In this document: positions 19,270-27,267 of the stretch, piece after piece
Layout of the letters: the number at the start of each line of letters is the position of its first letter
Position numbering within the stretch: position 1 is the stretch's first letter
Notes under the pieces: generated by a model
What the model saw: the letters and a program-made list of their open reading frames with translations, nothing else
The model's database searches: none
What the model was told of the DNA's origin: nothing
Origin: Chlorobiaceae bacterium
Lineage (GTDB): Bacteria; Bacteroidota; Ignavibacteria; UBA10030; SZUA-254
DNA length: 64,000 nucleotides
Assembly (NCBI GenBank): GCA_013824245.1
Contig: PNNN01000051.1
Span: forward strand, 62,001 to 126,000
Direction of reading: 5' to 3'
Position numbers and translations under genes: made by a program

Positions 19270-19298
19270 TTGATTTTCACATTTAAATTTTTGATATT
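19270..19298 (+). promoter_or_regulatory. Possible promoter of the porin-cytochrome operon
   Basis: TTGATT at 19270-19275 and GATATT at 19293-19298 are 17 bases apart, about 45 bases before the porin ATG. A small inverted repeat TTAGGA...TCCTAA lies just upstream, near 19229-19253, in the same 124-base gap after the kinase gene. Only the spacing and the partial hexamer match support this. Confidence 0.3.
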
Positions 19299-19342
19299 CA
19301 AAAACATCGTATTAATTAAACAGGAAAGGTTGAATTTACAAT

Positions 19343-20653
19343 ATGAGACGGGTGTTCATGAAAAATAAGGTTCTCTTTTTCTTGCTTCTTTCTATCTTCT
19401 TGTTCGCCACACTTTCGGTTGCGCAAAATATAAACGGACGATTTTCAACCTCATTCTATACATGGGAGAAATTCGACACTGTGAACCAATCGAATATAAT
19501 TACGCGCATTTTCCAAAATGCCGAGGTAAATGCTGCGTACGGAGATTTTTCTTTCCATACATATTTTAACGGCGCTACAGGTGGAGTAAAATCGTTGAGC
19601 GATAATGGACAGGTGAGAGTTTATAACGCTTATCTGCAATGGAAGAATATCGGCGGTATTCTTGAGGCGCGGTTAGGTCGGGTTCCGGTGTTCGCGGGTG
19701 TTGGCAACGGAATTATCGATGGCGCTCTTTTCAAATCAGAAATAACACCTCAACTAACCATAACCGGATATGGCGGCGGAAATGTATCAACCGCCCTTCG
19801 TTCAAACGGATTCGATAATATCAAAGATAATTATTTTGTAGGCGGACAGGTGGTAAGTAAATTTATCGAAGGAATTCGTTTGAGTTTAAGTTACATGAAT
19901 CGTCAACGCGAAGTGAAATCATACTGGGCGATTCGTCCCGATTCTGCATATAATCCGATAAGCACACTCATCGAACCTCCAACCCGTAAGGAACAAATTG
20001 TCGGCGCAGATGTCAGCTATGGCATCGACAATAATTATTCTGTGTACGGTCGATTGGATTACGAGTTGAACCGAAATGAGATCTTGAAAGGAGAAATCGA
20101 TGCCCGCGTGCATTTACTTTCCGATCTAACGATGACCGGAACGTTTATTCATCGGACACCGAAAATATTTTACAATACATTTTTTACACTCTTCCCAACG
20201 GAGTCGGTTGAAGAATTCGAAGGAGGTATAGAATATGCGCTCTGTCCGTGGGCAAACGCAATTGGAAGAGTCGCGTATGTTCAGTATGAAGATGATCAAA
20301 GTATGAGGTATACAGCCGGTGTAAACACGAATTATGGATCTTTTCAATATGCAGGAACAAACGGTTTTGCAGGGGAATTAAGTTCCATCAGTTTGGATGC
20401 GGTGTATCCGTTTTTTGATCGGCTTATAACTCCGACAATAGGCACCACATATTCTGTTTATGAATTATCAGACGGCAGTGGAAAAAGTGAATCTATGATT
20501 GCCGCAGTCGCAGGTATTATTGTGCGTCCGATGAAAACGTTTTCGGTAGACTTTCAAACACAGTGGATTAAAAATAAGATCGTAGAAAATGATCTGCGTG
20601 TTTTTGGAAAAGTGAACTATTGGTTCAGTCATCAATTTTCTAATCCCCAATAA
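19343..20653 (+). CDS. Predicted outer-membrane beta-barrel protein of a porin-cytochrome cluster
   Basis: A 436-residue exported protein. It has a signal peptide (basic start, hydrophobic stretch about 9-24, cleavage likely after SVAQ). The remainder alternates aromatic, glycine-rich and polar segments such as NAYLQWKNIGGILEARLGRVPVF, of which YLQWKN and EARLGRVP are typical of barrel strands. The last residues (KVNYWFSHQFSNPQ) resemble a terminal strand. It has no cysteine pairs and no haem motif. I do not recognise a named family. Its place directly before two multiheme cytochromes suggests the barrel partner that houses a cytochrome across the outer membrane. An alternative start is ATG 19358, five codons in. 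Confidence 0.72.
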   Translation: MRRVFMKNKVLFFLLLSIFLFATLSVAQNINGRFSTSFYTWEKFDTVNQSNIITRIFQNAEVNAAYGDFSFHTYFNGATGGVKSLSDNGQVRVYNAYLQWKNIGGILEARLGRVPVFAGVGNGIIDGALFKSEITPQLTITGYGGGNVSTALRSNGFDNIKDNYFVGGQVVSKFIEGIRLSLSYMNRQREVKSYWAIRPDSAYNPISTLIEPPTRKEQIVGADVSYGIDNNYSVYGRLDYELNRNEILKGEIDARVHLLSDLTMTGTFIHRTPKIFYNTFFTLFPTESVEEFEGGIEYALCPWANAIGRVAYVQYEDDQSMRYTAGVNTNYGSFQYAGTNGFAGELSSISLDAVYPFFDRLITPTIGTTYSVYELSDGSGKSESMIAAVAGIIVRPMKTFSVDFQTQWIKNKIVENDLRVFGKVNYWFSHQFSNPQ

Positions 20654-20668
20654 AAAGGAGATATCACA

Positions 20669-21685
20669 ATGCGAATTGTCAGTTTAATCTTCATTATATC
20701 ACTTCTCCTTTTTTTGTCACTCGCATGGGTTAGTGATAATCACGAGAAGCAAATAAAATTTTCGCACACTTTTCATGTAAAAGAAAGCGGAATAGAATGT
20801 AATGTATGCCATCATAATGCATCGAACAGTAAACTCTCTTCGGATAATCTTATCGGCGATCATGAAAGTTGTAAATCTTGTCACGAAGAACCGTTGACAA
20901 ACAACTGTATTTTCTGTCATATCGACCCCGATAATATTGAACCTATAAAAAATCCGGAGCGCGAAATTATTTTTTCACATTCACAGCATACTGAAAAATC
21001 AATCGAGTGCATAACTTGCCACCGCGGACTTGATGAGGTCAAATATGCCTCGGCTGCCAATATGCCGCTCATGGATGATTGCATGAACTGCCATGCTAAA
21101 AAGAATGTTTCTATCGAATGCGGCACATGCCATACAGATTTTGCAGCGTTGATACCGAAAAATCACCTAGAGGGTGAATTCAGAAAAGATCATAAACGAC
21201 AAACTCGTATCGGCGGTATTGATGCCGGTTGTTCTAACTGCCATAATGAAAGCTTTTGCCAAAACTGCCATGCCGGTATTGAGTTGCAGCGTTTCGGGGG
21301 AATAAAAGATTTGATGACCAGCCCATCAACGCGAACGCAATTAAAAGATTCGCCCAATGAATTAAAGCTTCAGCAAGTGCATAATTTGAATTTCAGATTT
21401 ACCCACGGGATCGATGCAAAATCGAAAAAAACAGATTGCTACTCATGCCACAACCAATCAACGTTTTGCGTGGAATGCCATCAATCGGGCGGGAATATTA
21501 ATCAAATGAAAATCAAACCGCCGAATCATAACGAACCGGGATTTAAATTATTTGCTAAAGGAAGCGGAGGCGGACGCCACGCTCAACTTGCAAAACGAGA
21601 CATTGAATATTGCGCTGCTTGTCACGATGTTGAAGGCGCCGATCCTGTATGTATGATGTGCCACACTGAGAAAATAGGAGATTGA
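20669..21685 (+). CDS. Exported dodecaheme c-type cytochrome (12 CXXCH)
   Basis: A 338-residue protein with an N-terminal hydrophobic export signal (about residues 4-19) and twelve CXXCH haem c motifs: CNVCH, CKSCH, CIFCH, CITCH, CMNCH, CGTCH, CSNCH, CQNCH, CYSCH, CVECH, CAACH and CMMCH. No lipobox or membrane anchor is seen, so it is expected to be periplasmic. Spare histidines such as FSHTFH, FSHSQH and FTHG, spaced with the motifs, could be distal ligands as in cytochrome c7/NrfH-like folds. AAAGGAG precedes the ATG. It sits between a predicted barrel and a lipoprotein cytochrome, the order expected for a porin-cytochrome conduit. Confidence 0.93.
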   Translation: MRIVSLIFIISLLLFLSLAWVSDNHEKQIKFSHTFHVKESGIECNVCHHNASNSKLSSDNLIGDHESCKSCHEEPLTNNCIFCHIDPDNIEPIKNPEREIIFSHSQHTEKSIECITCHRGLDEVKYASAANMPLMDDCMNCHAKKNVSIECGTCHTDFAALIPKNHLEGEFRKDHKRQTRIGGIDAGCSNCHNESFCQNCHAGIELQRFGGIKDLMTSPSTRTQLKDSPNELKLQQVHNLNFRFTHGIDAKSKKTDCYSCHNQSTFCVECHQSGGNINQMKIKPPNHNEPGFKLFAKGSGGGRHAQLAKRDIEYCAACHDVEGADPVCMMCHTEKIGD

Positions 21686-21687
21686 TT

Positions 21688-22914
21688 ATGAGAACAATTT
21701 CATTTTGGTTCGTTGCTCTCGCATTAATACTCATAAGTATAAGCTGCTCGGATTTAAAAAAGAACTTGCCTGTTGCCTCCACGGGCAGTTTAAAAATACA
21801 CGATTCCGGATGGGGTCAAGAAGATTCACCGAATTTCCACGGGAAATATTTAAAAGTTGATGATTATGATTTCAACGATTGCAAACCTTGCCACGGCTCA
21901 AATCTTGCAGGCGGAACAAGCGACATATCTTGCACCAAGTGTCATTCATCATTCCCTCATGTGAACGGATGGAATATCGATACGGCAAGTGTCGGTTTCC
22001 ACGGAAAATATTTACAAACTAAAGATTGGTCTGCAACCGAATGTAAAGCTTGTCATGGTTCCGGTTTTGACGGTGGCACGAGCGGAAAGACATGTTTTAC
22101 ATGCCATGCTTCTTTCCCGCACGAAGCGAAATTTACCGATGGACACGAAAATTATATGGAAAACAATAACTATCCATTGCCCGAATGTAAAACATGTCAT
22201 GGTACTAATTTAACCGGTGGTGAGCGCGTCAATATTTCCTGTTCGCAATCGGGTTGCCATCGCGACGCATCAAGTAATCCAAAATCACCGGAAGCATGCA
22301 ATACATGTCACGGACTTTTCAGTGCTCCTACCGATAGCGTTATTACTTGGGCGCCACCTCAATCACTTGCAGGTGATACCGCGATAACAGTGCGCGGAGT
22401 TGGCGCGCATCAAAAACATCTTGCAATTGGAACGTTAGGTAAAAATGTACAATGCAGGGAATGTCATACTGTACCGTCGACTGTTTCTGATCCAGGTCAT
22501 ATCGATTTGCCTAAACAAGTTACGGTTGCATTTCACGATACATTAGCGAATTTGGTTACGGCAAATGGAATTATAAATCCTGCTTATCAATCATCATCGT
22601 TAACTTGTAACAATACATTCTGTCATGGAAATTGGAAATTGAGAAAGTCGGCATCCGGCAGTCAATTTGCTTACGCCGATTCGATCATGATTGGAAGCAA
22701 CTATTCTCCGGTATGGACAGGAGGTTCTCCTCAATCTGCATGCGGAACTACATGCCATTCATTACCGCCGGTTGGTCATATCGCATCGACAATCAGTGGT
22801 TGCTCTGGCTGTCACTCCGGTGTAGTTGATAACACCGGTGCAATTATAAACCGCAGCAAGCATATTAATGGGAAGATAAATGTTTTCGGAAGCGAGAAAG
22901 TGTTCCCGCAGTAA
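21688..22914 (+). CDS. Multiheme lipoprotein cytochrome of the CxxxxCH/CxxCH family
   Basis: A 408-residue predicted outer-membrane or surface lipoprotein. The signal sequence ends in a lipobox (LISIS then Cys20). Eleven haem-attachment-like motifs are present: eight CXXCH, two CX4CH (CSQSGCH, CNNTFCH) and one CX3CH (CGTTCH). The mixed CX4CH/CX2CH pattern is that of the cytochrome family first noted in Geobacter. Residues about 50-200 are three imperfect repeats of roughly 45 residues, each with HGKYL-like, C-CHG-NL-GG and C--CH-SFPH elements. AGGAG seven bases upstream fixes the ATG at 21688 rather than a TTG at 21682. It is the likely outermost electron carrier of the cluster. Confidence 0.92.
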   Translation: MRTISFWFVALALILISISCSDLKKNLPVASTGSLKIHDSGWGQEDSPNFHGKYLKVDDYDFNDCKPCHGSNLAGGTSDISCTKCHSSFPHVNGWNIDTASVGFHGKYLQTKDWSATECKACHGSGFDGGTSGKTCFTCHASFPHEAKFTDGHENYMENNNYPLPECKTCHGTNLTGGERVNISCSQSGCHRDASSNPKSPEACNTCHGLFSAPTDSVITWAPPQSLAGDTAITVRGVGAHQKHLAIGTLGKNVQCRECHTVPSTVSDPGHIDLPKQVTVAFHDTLANLVTANGIINPAYQSSSLTCNNTFCHGNWKLRKSASGSQFAYADSIMIGSNYSPVWTGGSPQSACGTTCHSLPPVGHIASTISGCSGCHSGVVDNTGAIINRSKHINGKINVFGSEKVFPQ

Positions 22915-22946
22915 ACATTTCAAAGCATTGAAGTTTTAAACATAAT

Positions 22947-22985
22947 AAGGTGATGTCTGTTTGCATCACCTTTTCTTTTTTCTGT
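22947..22985 (+). terminator. Terminator of the porin-cytochrome operon
   Basis: AAGGTGATG (22947-22955) and CATCACCTT (22964-22972) form a perfect 9-bp stem with an 8-base loop, followed by a T-rich tract. It lies about 30 bases after the lipoprotein cytochrome stop and ends that transcription unit. Confidence 0.87.
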
Positions 22986-23128
22986 AAGCGGCATAATTCG
23001 ATTGATTTTTTCTTAAAGAGGGAATTTCTTATATTCATTTCATTATTTGAATTCTTTTTGTCGCTTCCGACTAATTGGTTGAAATATATGGAGTTATAGA
23101 ATATAAAACGAAAGAATGGTCGAATAAA

Positions 23129-23362
23129 TTGAAGACATCAGCGGAAAAAGAAATTGTAATTAACATATCGCTTGAAGAGTGCAATCTCTTGATATCGCTT
23201 CTTTCAAATGCGATAAGTGAATTGCGTGAAGATTTAATAAATTCAACCAATAATAAATTGTCGAAAGAGTTGAAATCGGAAGTTATTGAAATGGAAAAAC
23301 TATTAACATCAATTATTGCAACATCATTGGTTGATGAGAGAAAACCAATTTCGATTCATTGA
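23129..23362 (+). CDS. Small uncharacterised protein
   Basis: An open frame of 77 codons from a TTG at 23129; the frame extends back to a TTG at 23075, which would give 95 codons. The residues are mostly charged and predicted helical, e.g. SLEECNLLISLLSNAISELRED, of which LLISLLSNAISELRE would make an amphipathic helix. No motif or family is recognised and no ribosome-binding site supports either start. A promoter-like TATATT at about 23031 lies upstream. It may be a real small helical protein, but the evidence is only open frame and composition. Confidence 0.4.
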   Translation: MKTSAEKEIVINISLEECNLLISLLSNAISELREDLINSTNNKLSKELKSEVIEMEKLLTSIIATSLVDERKPISIH

Positions 23363-23419
23363 GAAAATTAACCGCTTTATTATTATTACAATATTTTTAA
23401 AAGATTAGGATAAATAATC

Positions 23420-24538
23420 ATGGCAAAATATAAGATAGCATGGCTCCCTGGCGACGGGATTGGCATCGAAGTTCTCGAAGCCGCAAAAATTGTTTTAGAT
23501 AAACTCAAGCTCGATGCCGAATATATCCATGGCGATATCGGGTGGGAATTCTGGTGTAAAGAAGGAGATGCATTTCCTCAGCGTACAATCGATCTTCTGA
23601 AGAATGTCAATGCGGCAATGTTCGGGGCGATCACTTCAAAACCAATTAAAGAAGCTGAAGCAGAACTTATCCCCGGATTGAGAGGAAAAGGTTTAATTTA
23701 TCGTTCACCAATCGTTCGTATGCGACAGCAATTCGACCTTTACAATTGCCTGCGACCATGTAAAGGTTATCCTGGCAATCCTTTGAACTACAAAGAGAAT
23801 ATTGATCTTGTGGTGTTCCGCGAAAACACAGAAGACCTCTATTGTGGTGTGGAATTTTCACCCGTTCCACCCGAGCTTGCCGAAACATTGTTACGTATCT
23901 CTAAACCGTTTATCGCTTTCAAAGATTTTGGAAGAGATCAATACGCGATTTCCTGTAAAATTAATACACGCAAAGGTTCGGAACGGATAGTTCGTGCTGC
24001 ATTCGATTTTGCAAAGAAATTTAACAGAAAAAAGGTAACCATTGTTCACAAGGCAAACGTTGTGCGTGCAACCGACGGTTTGTTTCTTGAAACGGCAAAA
24101 GAAGTTGCCATGAATTATCCCGGTATCGAAGTGGATGATGCCAACATCGACGCGATGACAATGTGGCTGCTGAAGAATCCTTTTAACTACGATGTATTGG
24201 TTGCACCGAATCTTTATGGCGATATCATCTCCGATCTCTGTGCGCAAATGGTCGGTGGTTTGGGCTTCGGATGCTCAGGCAACATCGGGGAGAAATTAGC
24301 GGTATTCGAACCGACGCACGGTTCCGCTCCAAAGTATGCAGGCCAATATAAAGTAAATCCGATTGCAACAATTCTTGCAGCAAAGATGATGTTGGATTGG
24401 CTCGGCGAAAAAGAGATGGGAACAAAATTAGAAAATGCCACCGCCGCCGTCATCAAAGAAGGCAAAATTCGCACGTACGATATGGGAGGAAACAGCAAGA
24501 CGCTCGATATGGCAAAGGCAATAGCGGATAAACTTTAA
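23420..24538 (+). CDS. Isocitrate/isopropylmalate dehydrogenase family enzyme
   Basis: NAD(P)-dependent beta-decarboxylating dehydrogenase, 372 residues, normal for the family. It shows IAWLPGDGIGIEVLEAA at the start and VVFRENTEDLYCGVEF. The family signature is in VLVAPNLYGDIISDLCAQMVGGLGFGCSGN (metal-binding Asp residues in NLYGDIISDL), followed by FEPTHGSAPKYAGQ (cofactor loop). The substrate loop reads SPIVRMRQQFDLYNCLRP, which does not decide between isocitrate, homoisocitrate and 3-isopropylmalate. Downstream genes include a LeuCD-type hydro-lyase, so the two may act in sequence. Calling it icd would be a guess. Confidence 0.9.
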   Translation: MAKYKIAWLPGDGIGIEVLEAAKIVLDKLKLDAEYIHGDIGWEFWCKEGDAFPQRTIDLLKNVNAAMFGAITSKPIKEAEAELIPGLRGKGLIYRSPIVRMRQQFDLYNCLRPCKGYPGNPLNYKENIDLVVFRENTEDLYCGVEFSPVPPELAETLLRISKPFIAFKDFGRDQYAISCKINTRKGSERIVRAAFDFAKKFNRKKVTIVHKANVVRATDGLFLETAKEVAMNYPGIEVDDANIDAMTMWLLKNPFNYDVLVAPNLYGDIISDLCAQMVGGLGFGCSGNIGEKLAVFEPTHGSAPKYAGQYKVNPIATILAAKMMLDWLGEKEMGTKLENATAAVIKEGKIRTYDMGGNSKTLDMAKAIADKL

Positions 24539-25035
24539 ATACGAAATTCGAATTTCGAAATCCGAAACAAACACAAATGTCCGAAAACCAAAAACCTAAA
24601 CAATATGATTTAGAAGATCGAACATTTCAGTTTGCCAAAGATGTTCGAGAATTTATTCGTAAACTGCCTAAACCTGTGGCAAACATTGATGACGTTCACC
24701 AATTGGTACGATCGTCAGGTTCTGTAGGTGCGAATTATATCGAAGCAAACGAGGCACTTAGTAAAAAAGATTTTGTTCACAGAGCAAAAATATGCCGAAA
24801 AGAAGCTAAGGAAAGCAGATATTGGCTGAGGTTGATTTATATTGAAAAGGATGAAACTCTAGAACAAAATCGTTCACGATTAATTCAAGAATCAACGGAA
24901 CTGATGAATATCTTTGGAGCAATAATTCACAAAAGCGAATAAATGTTTTTGTCATTCGTATTTAGAATTTTTGATTTGTTTCGAGTTTCGATATTCGTGC
25001 TTCGAATTTATCCATTAGATTAAGCGAGAAATTCA
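24539..25035. mobile_element. Four-helix-bundle gene cassette with imperfect inverted repeats
   Basis: The segment 24541-24573 (ACGAAATTCGAATTTCG and onward) and the segment about 24975-25010 are imperfect inverted copies. The reverse complement of the right end shares TCGAAA--CGAAACAAA with the left end. They flank the four-helix-bundle gene on both sides with nothing else between. The repeats and the gene interrupt an otherwise metabolic operon, suggesting an inserted unit. No transposase is present and no target-site duplication was found by eye. Confidence 0.5.
24577..24942 (+). CDS. Four-helix-bundle protein (S23/IVP family)
   Basis: A 121-residue all-helical protein of the family also called 23S rRNA intervening-sequence protein. 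Family landmarks are EDRTFQFAKDVREFIRKLP, VHQLVRSSGSVGANYIEAN (as QLVRSSGSVGANYIEA), FVHRAKICRKEAKESRYWL, and a final helix with LIQESTELMNIFGAII. Relatives are encoded inside rRNA insertions in Leptospira and Coxiella, and related Avd proteins assist diversity-generating retroelements. No reverse transcriptase is nearby here. It is flanked by short inverted repeats. The function of stand-alone members is unknown. Confidence 0.9.
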   Translation: MSENQKPKQYDLEDRTFQFAKDVREFIRKLPKPVANIDDVHQLVRSSGSVGANYIEANEALSKKDFVHRAKICRKEAKESRYWLRLIYIEKDETLEQNRSRLIQESTELMNIFGAIIHKSE

Positions 25036-25038
25036 TTT

Positions 25039-25944
25039 ATGCATAAAATCATAATTCACGAAGTCGGTCTCCGCGACGGCTTGCAGATGGAAAAGCAAGT
25101 CGTTCCGACCGAGCAAAAGCTTAAATGGATTAGTGGATTGATGGATGCTGGAGTTGACATTATTCAGATTGGCTCTTTCGTTCATCCGGAAAAAGTGCCT
25201 CAAATGGCTGACACTGATAAACTATTTTCGCAGCATACAAAGAACAAGACAGGCAAAACAATTCTTTCCGGACTTGTCCTCAACGAAAAAGGATTGGAAC
25301 GCGGTGAGAAGTGCGGTGTCGAGATGTACTGCATGGGAGTTTCGGCAAGCGAAACACACAGTATGAAGAACACCGGAATGAGTACAACTGAAGCTACCGA
25401 GCGGATTATTTCAACAGCAAAGCAAGCGTTGTCAGCCGGAAAAAAAGTTCAGGTTTCAGTCCAGTCAGCTTTCGGTTGCGGTTTCGAAGGACCAATTTCA
25501 TCTGAAAGGGTATTGGAGATCGTAGATAAATATCTCAACGCCGGTTTGAAAAATATTAGTCTGGCGGACACGGCTGGCCACGCAATTCCTGACAATGTAG
25601 AAAAGTTGTACGAAGCAATCTTTAAACTCGATAGCTCTGTTGAAGCCGCCTGCCATTTCCATAATACATATGGGATGGGACTTGCAAATGTTTATGCCGC
25701 AATGAAGATCGGTGTGCAGAATTACGAGTCTTCAATTGCTGGTCTCGGCGGTTGTCCATTTACAAAAGTTGCGGCAGGAAATGTTTGTACGGAAGATTTT
25801 ATTCATGCTCTTCAGAGGATGGGATTTCGAAAAGAAATAAACCTGATGAAGCTTATCGATCTTGCGAAAGAATTCTCTGTGTTTTTCAATCGCGAAATGC
25901 CGGGGCTGATTTATAAAACAGGCCCCTTAATTGATAGACCGTGA
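25039..25944 (+). CDS. Hydroxymethylglutaryl-CoA-lyase-like enzyme
   Basis: TIM-barrel acyl-CoA lyase of the HMGL-like superfamily, 301 residues. The start IIIHEVGLRDGLQMEKQ has the Arg-Asp of the catalytic site. VSVQSAFGCGFEGP, LADTAGHAIP and ACHFHNTYGMGLAN (metal-ligand histidines) follow. The active-site cysteine motif is GLGGCPFTKVAAGNVCTED, matching the HMG-CoA lyase signature. HMG-CoA lyase cleaves HMG-CoA to acetoacetate and acetyl-CoA; related enzymes act on other 3-hydroxyacyl-CoAs. The next gene is a CaiB/BaiF CoA-transferase, which could supply the CoA ester. Exact substrate not decided. Confidence 0.88.
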   Translation: MHKIIIHEVGLRDGLQMEKQVVPTEQKLKWISGLMDAGVDIIQIGSFVHPEKVPQMADTDKLFSQHTKNKTGKTILSGLVLNEKGLERGEKCGVEMYCMGVSASETHSMKNTGMSTTEATERIISTAKQALSAGKKVQVSVQSAFGCGFEGPISSERVLEIVDKYLNAGLKNISLADTAGHAIPDNVEKLYEAIFKLDSSVEAACHFHNTYGMGLANVYAAMKIGVQNYESSIAGLGGCPFTKVAAGNVCTEDFIHALQRMGFRKEINLMKLIDLAKEFSVFFNREMPGLIYKTGPLIDRP

Positions 25945-25978
25945 TTTTAATGAATAATTATTGTTGTTAGAAATCAAA

Positions 25979-27178
25979 ATGCCTCAAAAACTTCTATCCA
26001 ATATACGTGTCCTCGACCTGACAAACGTCTTATCAGGACCATTTGCAACATTACACCTCGCACTTCTAGGTGCTGAGGTCATCAAAATCGAAAATCCGAT
26101 AGGCGGCGATCTTGCGCGTGCATTAGGCTGTCTTCCCGAGTTGAACAAGAAACAAATGGGGACGAGCTTCCTTGCGCAAAATGCTAACAAGAAATCAGTT
26201 ACGCTCAATCTTAAATTTCCGGAGGGGAAAGAAATTTTCAAAAAATTGGTGAAGACTGCCGACGTGGTTGTGGAAAATTTCCGCCCGGATGTAATGGGCC
26301 GGCTGGGAGTCGGGTATAATGCACTGAAGGAAATCAATCCAAAAATTATTTACTGCGGAATATCAGGATTCGGGAAAGACGGACCCGACGCGATGAAGCC
26401 GGCGTACGATCAGATCATCCAGGGGCTTAGTGGTGAAATGGCAATCAACGGTGATGAACGATTAAGTCCGCTTCGCGCCGGCTTTCCTGTTTGCGATACT
26501 GTTGGCGGATTGAACGCGGCGTTTGCAATTATGGCTGCATTGTATTATCGGGAGAAGACGGGTGAAGGGCAGTTTATCGATATCGCATTACTCGATTCAG
26601 TTATGCCGTTAATGGGATGGGTTGCTGCGAATTTGTTGATTGGAGGTCAACAGCCGGTATTGATGGGTAACGATAATTTTACTGCGGCACCATCCGGAGT
26701 TTTTAAAACAAAAGATGGCTACATTAACATCGCAGCCAACAAACAAGAGCAGTGGGAATCGGTTGCGGATGTTCTTGGAGTTCCAGAGTTGAAAACGGAT
26801 TCGCGCTTTCAGGAACGGGATACGAGAAAGAAAAACCGAAAACTTCTCACACCGTTACTCGAAGAAAAATTGACTCAAAAGGAAACAAAGTATTGGGTGG
26901 AGAAGCTAAATGAAAACGATGTACCGTCAGGTGAAATCCTCAGTTTGGAAGATGCACTGAATCAACCGCAAATTAAACATCGCGAGACTATCAAGTCTAT
27001 TCACAGTGAAGGCATTGGTGATTTGAAGTTATTCAATTTAACAGCTAAATTTAGTAAAACACCGGGTAACATAGATGCACCGCCGCCGAAATTATCTGAA
27101 CATACAACGGAAATACTGAAGAGTATTGGATACACTGAAGAAGAAATAAAAAGTTTTAAAGAAAAGAAAATCACTTAA
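25979..27178 (+). CDS. CaiB/BaiF family (type III) CoA-transferase
   Basis: Transfers CoA between carboxylic acids through an aspartyl-CoA thioester. The protein is about 399 residues from ATG 25979; a TTG at 25961 would add six residues and is not preferred. It begins IRVLDLTNVLSGPFATLHLALLGAEVIKIENP, of which LDLTNVLSGPFAT and GAEVIKIE are the family start. NKKSVTLNLKFPEGKEIF, DVVVENFRPDVMGRLGVGY and the segment SPLRAGFPVCDTVGGLNAAFAI follow, the last carrying the region of the catalytic Asp. It lies 34 bases after the HMGL-like gene. Candidate reactions include succinyl-CoA-dependent activation of a C5 or C6 diacid, by analogy with SUGCT-type enzymes. That is inference. Confidence 0.9.
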   Translation: MPQKLLSNIRVLDLTNVLSGPFATLHLALLGAEVIKIENPIGGDLARALGCLPELNKKQMGTSFLAQNANKKSVTLNLKFPEGKEIFKKLVKTADVVVENFRPDVMGRLGVGYNALKEINPKIIYCGISGFGKDGPDAMKPAYDQIIQGLSGEMAINGDERLSPLRAGFPVCDTVGGLNAAFAIMAALYYREKTGEGQFIDIALLDSVMPLMGWVAANLLIGGQQPVLMGNDNFTAAPSGVFKTKDGYINIAANKQEQWESVADVLGVPELKTDSRFQERDTRKKNRKLLTPLLEEKLTQKETKYWVEKLNENDVPSGEILSLEDALNQPQIKHRETIKSIHSEGIGDLKLFNLTAKFSKTPGNIDAPPPKLSEHTTEILKSIGYTEEEIKSFKEKKIT

Positions 27179-27180
27179 TA

Positions 27181-27246
27181 AAAAATTTCTCGCCAAGACG
27201 CCAAGTACGCAAAGAATTTTGGCGATCTTTGCGACTTTAAGAGAGA
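27181..27246. repeat. Short imperfect inverted-repeat element
   Basis: The gap between the CoA-transferase and the hydro-lyase large subunit contains CGCCAAGACGCCAAG followed by ACGCAAAG on the left. On the right, the reverse complement reads CGCAAAGATCGCCAA, matching the left arm at 13 of 15 positions. This kind of GCCAAGACGC/CGCAAAG repeat is a dispersed intergenic sequence in other genomes. It may be the empty remnant of an inserted cassette. No gene lies inside. Confidence 0.45.
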
Positions 27247-27267
27247 CAAATAGGAGCTATATAATTT

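Noticed and set aside
23420-24538. Firm call of icd or leuB
   Set aside because: The substrate-binding loop does not match either subgroup clearly and the neighbours are not a TCA or leucine operon.
24577-24942. Accessory protein of a diversity-generating retroelement
   Set aside because: The fold is related, but there is no reverse transcriptase and no template or variable repeat nearby.
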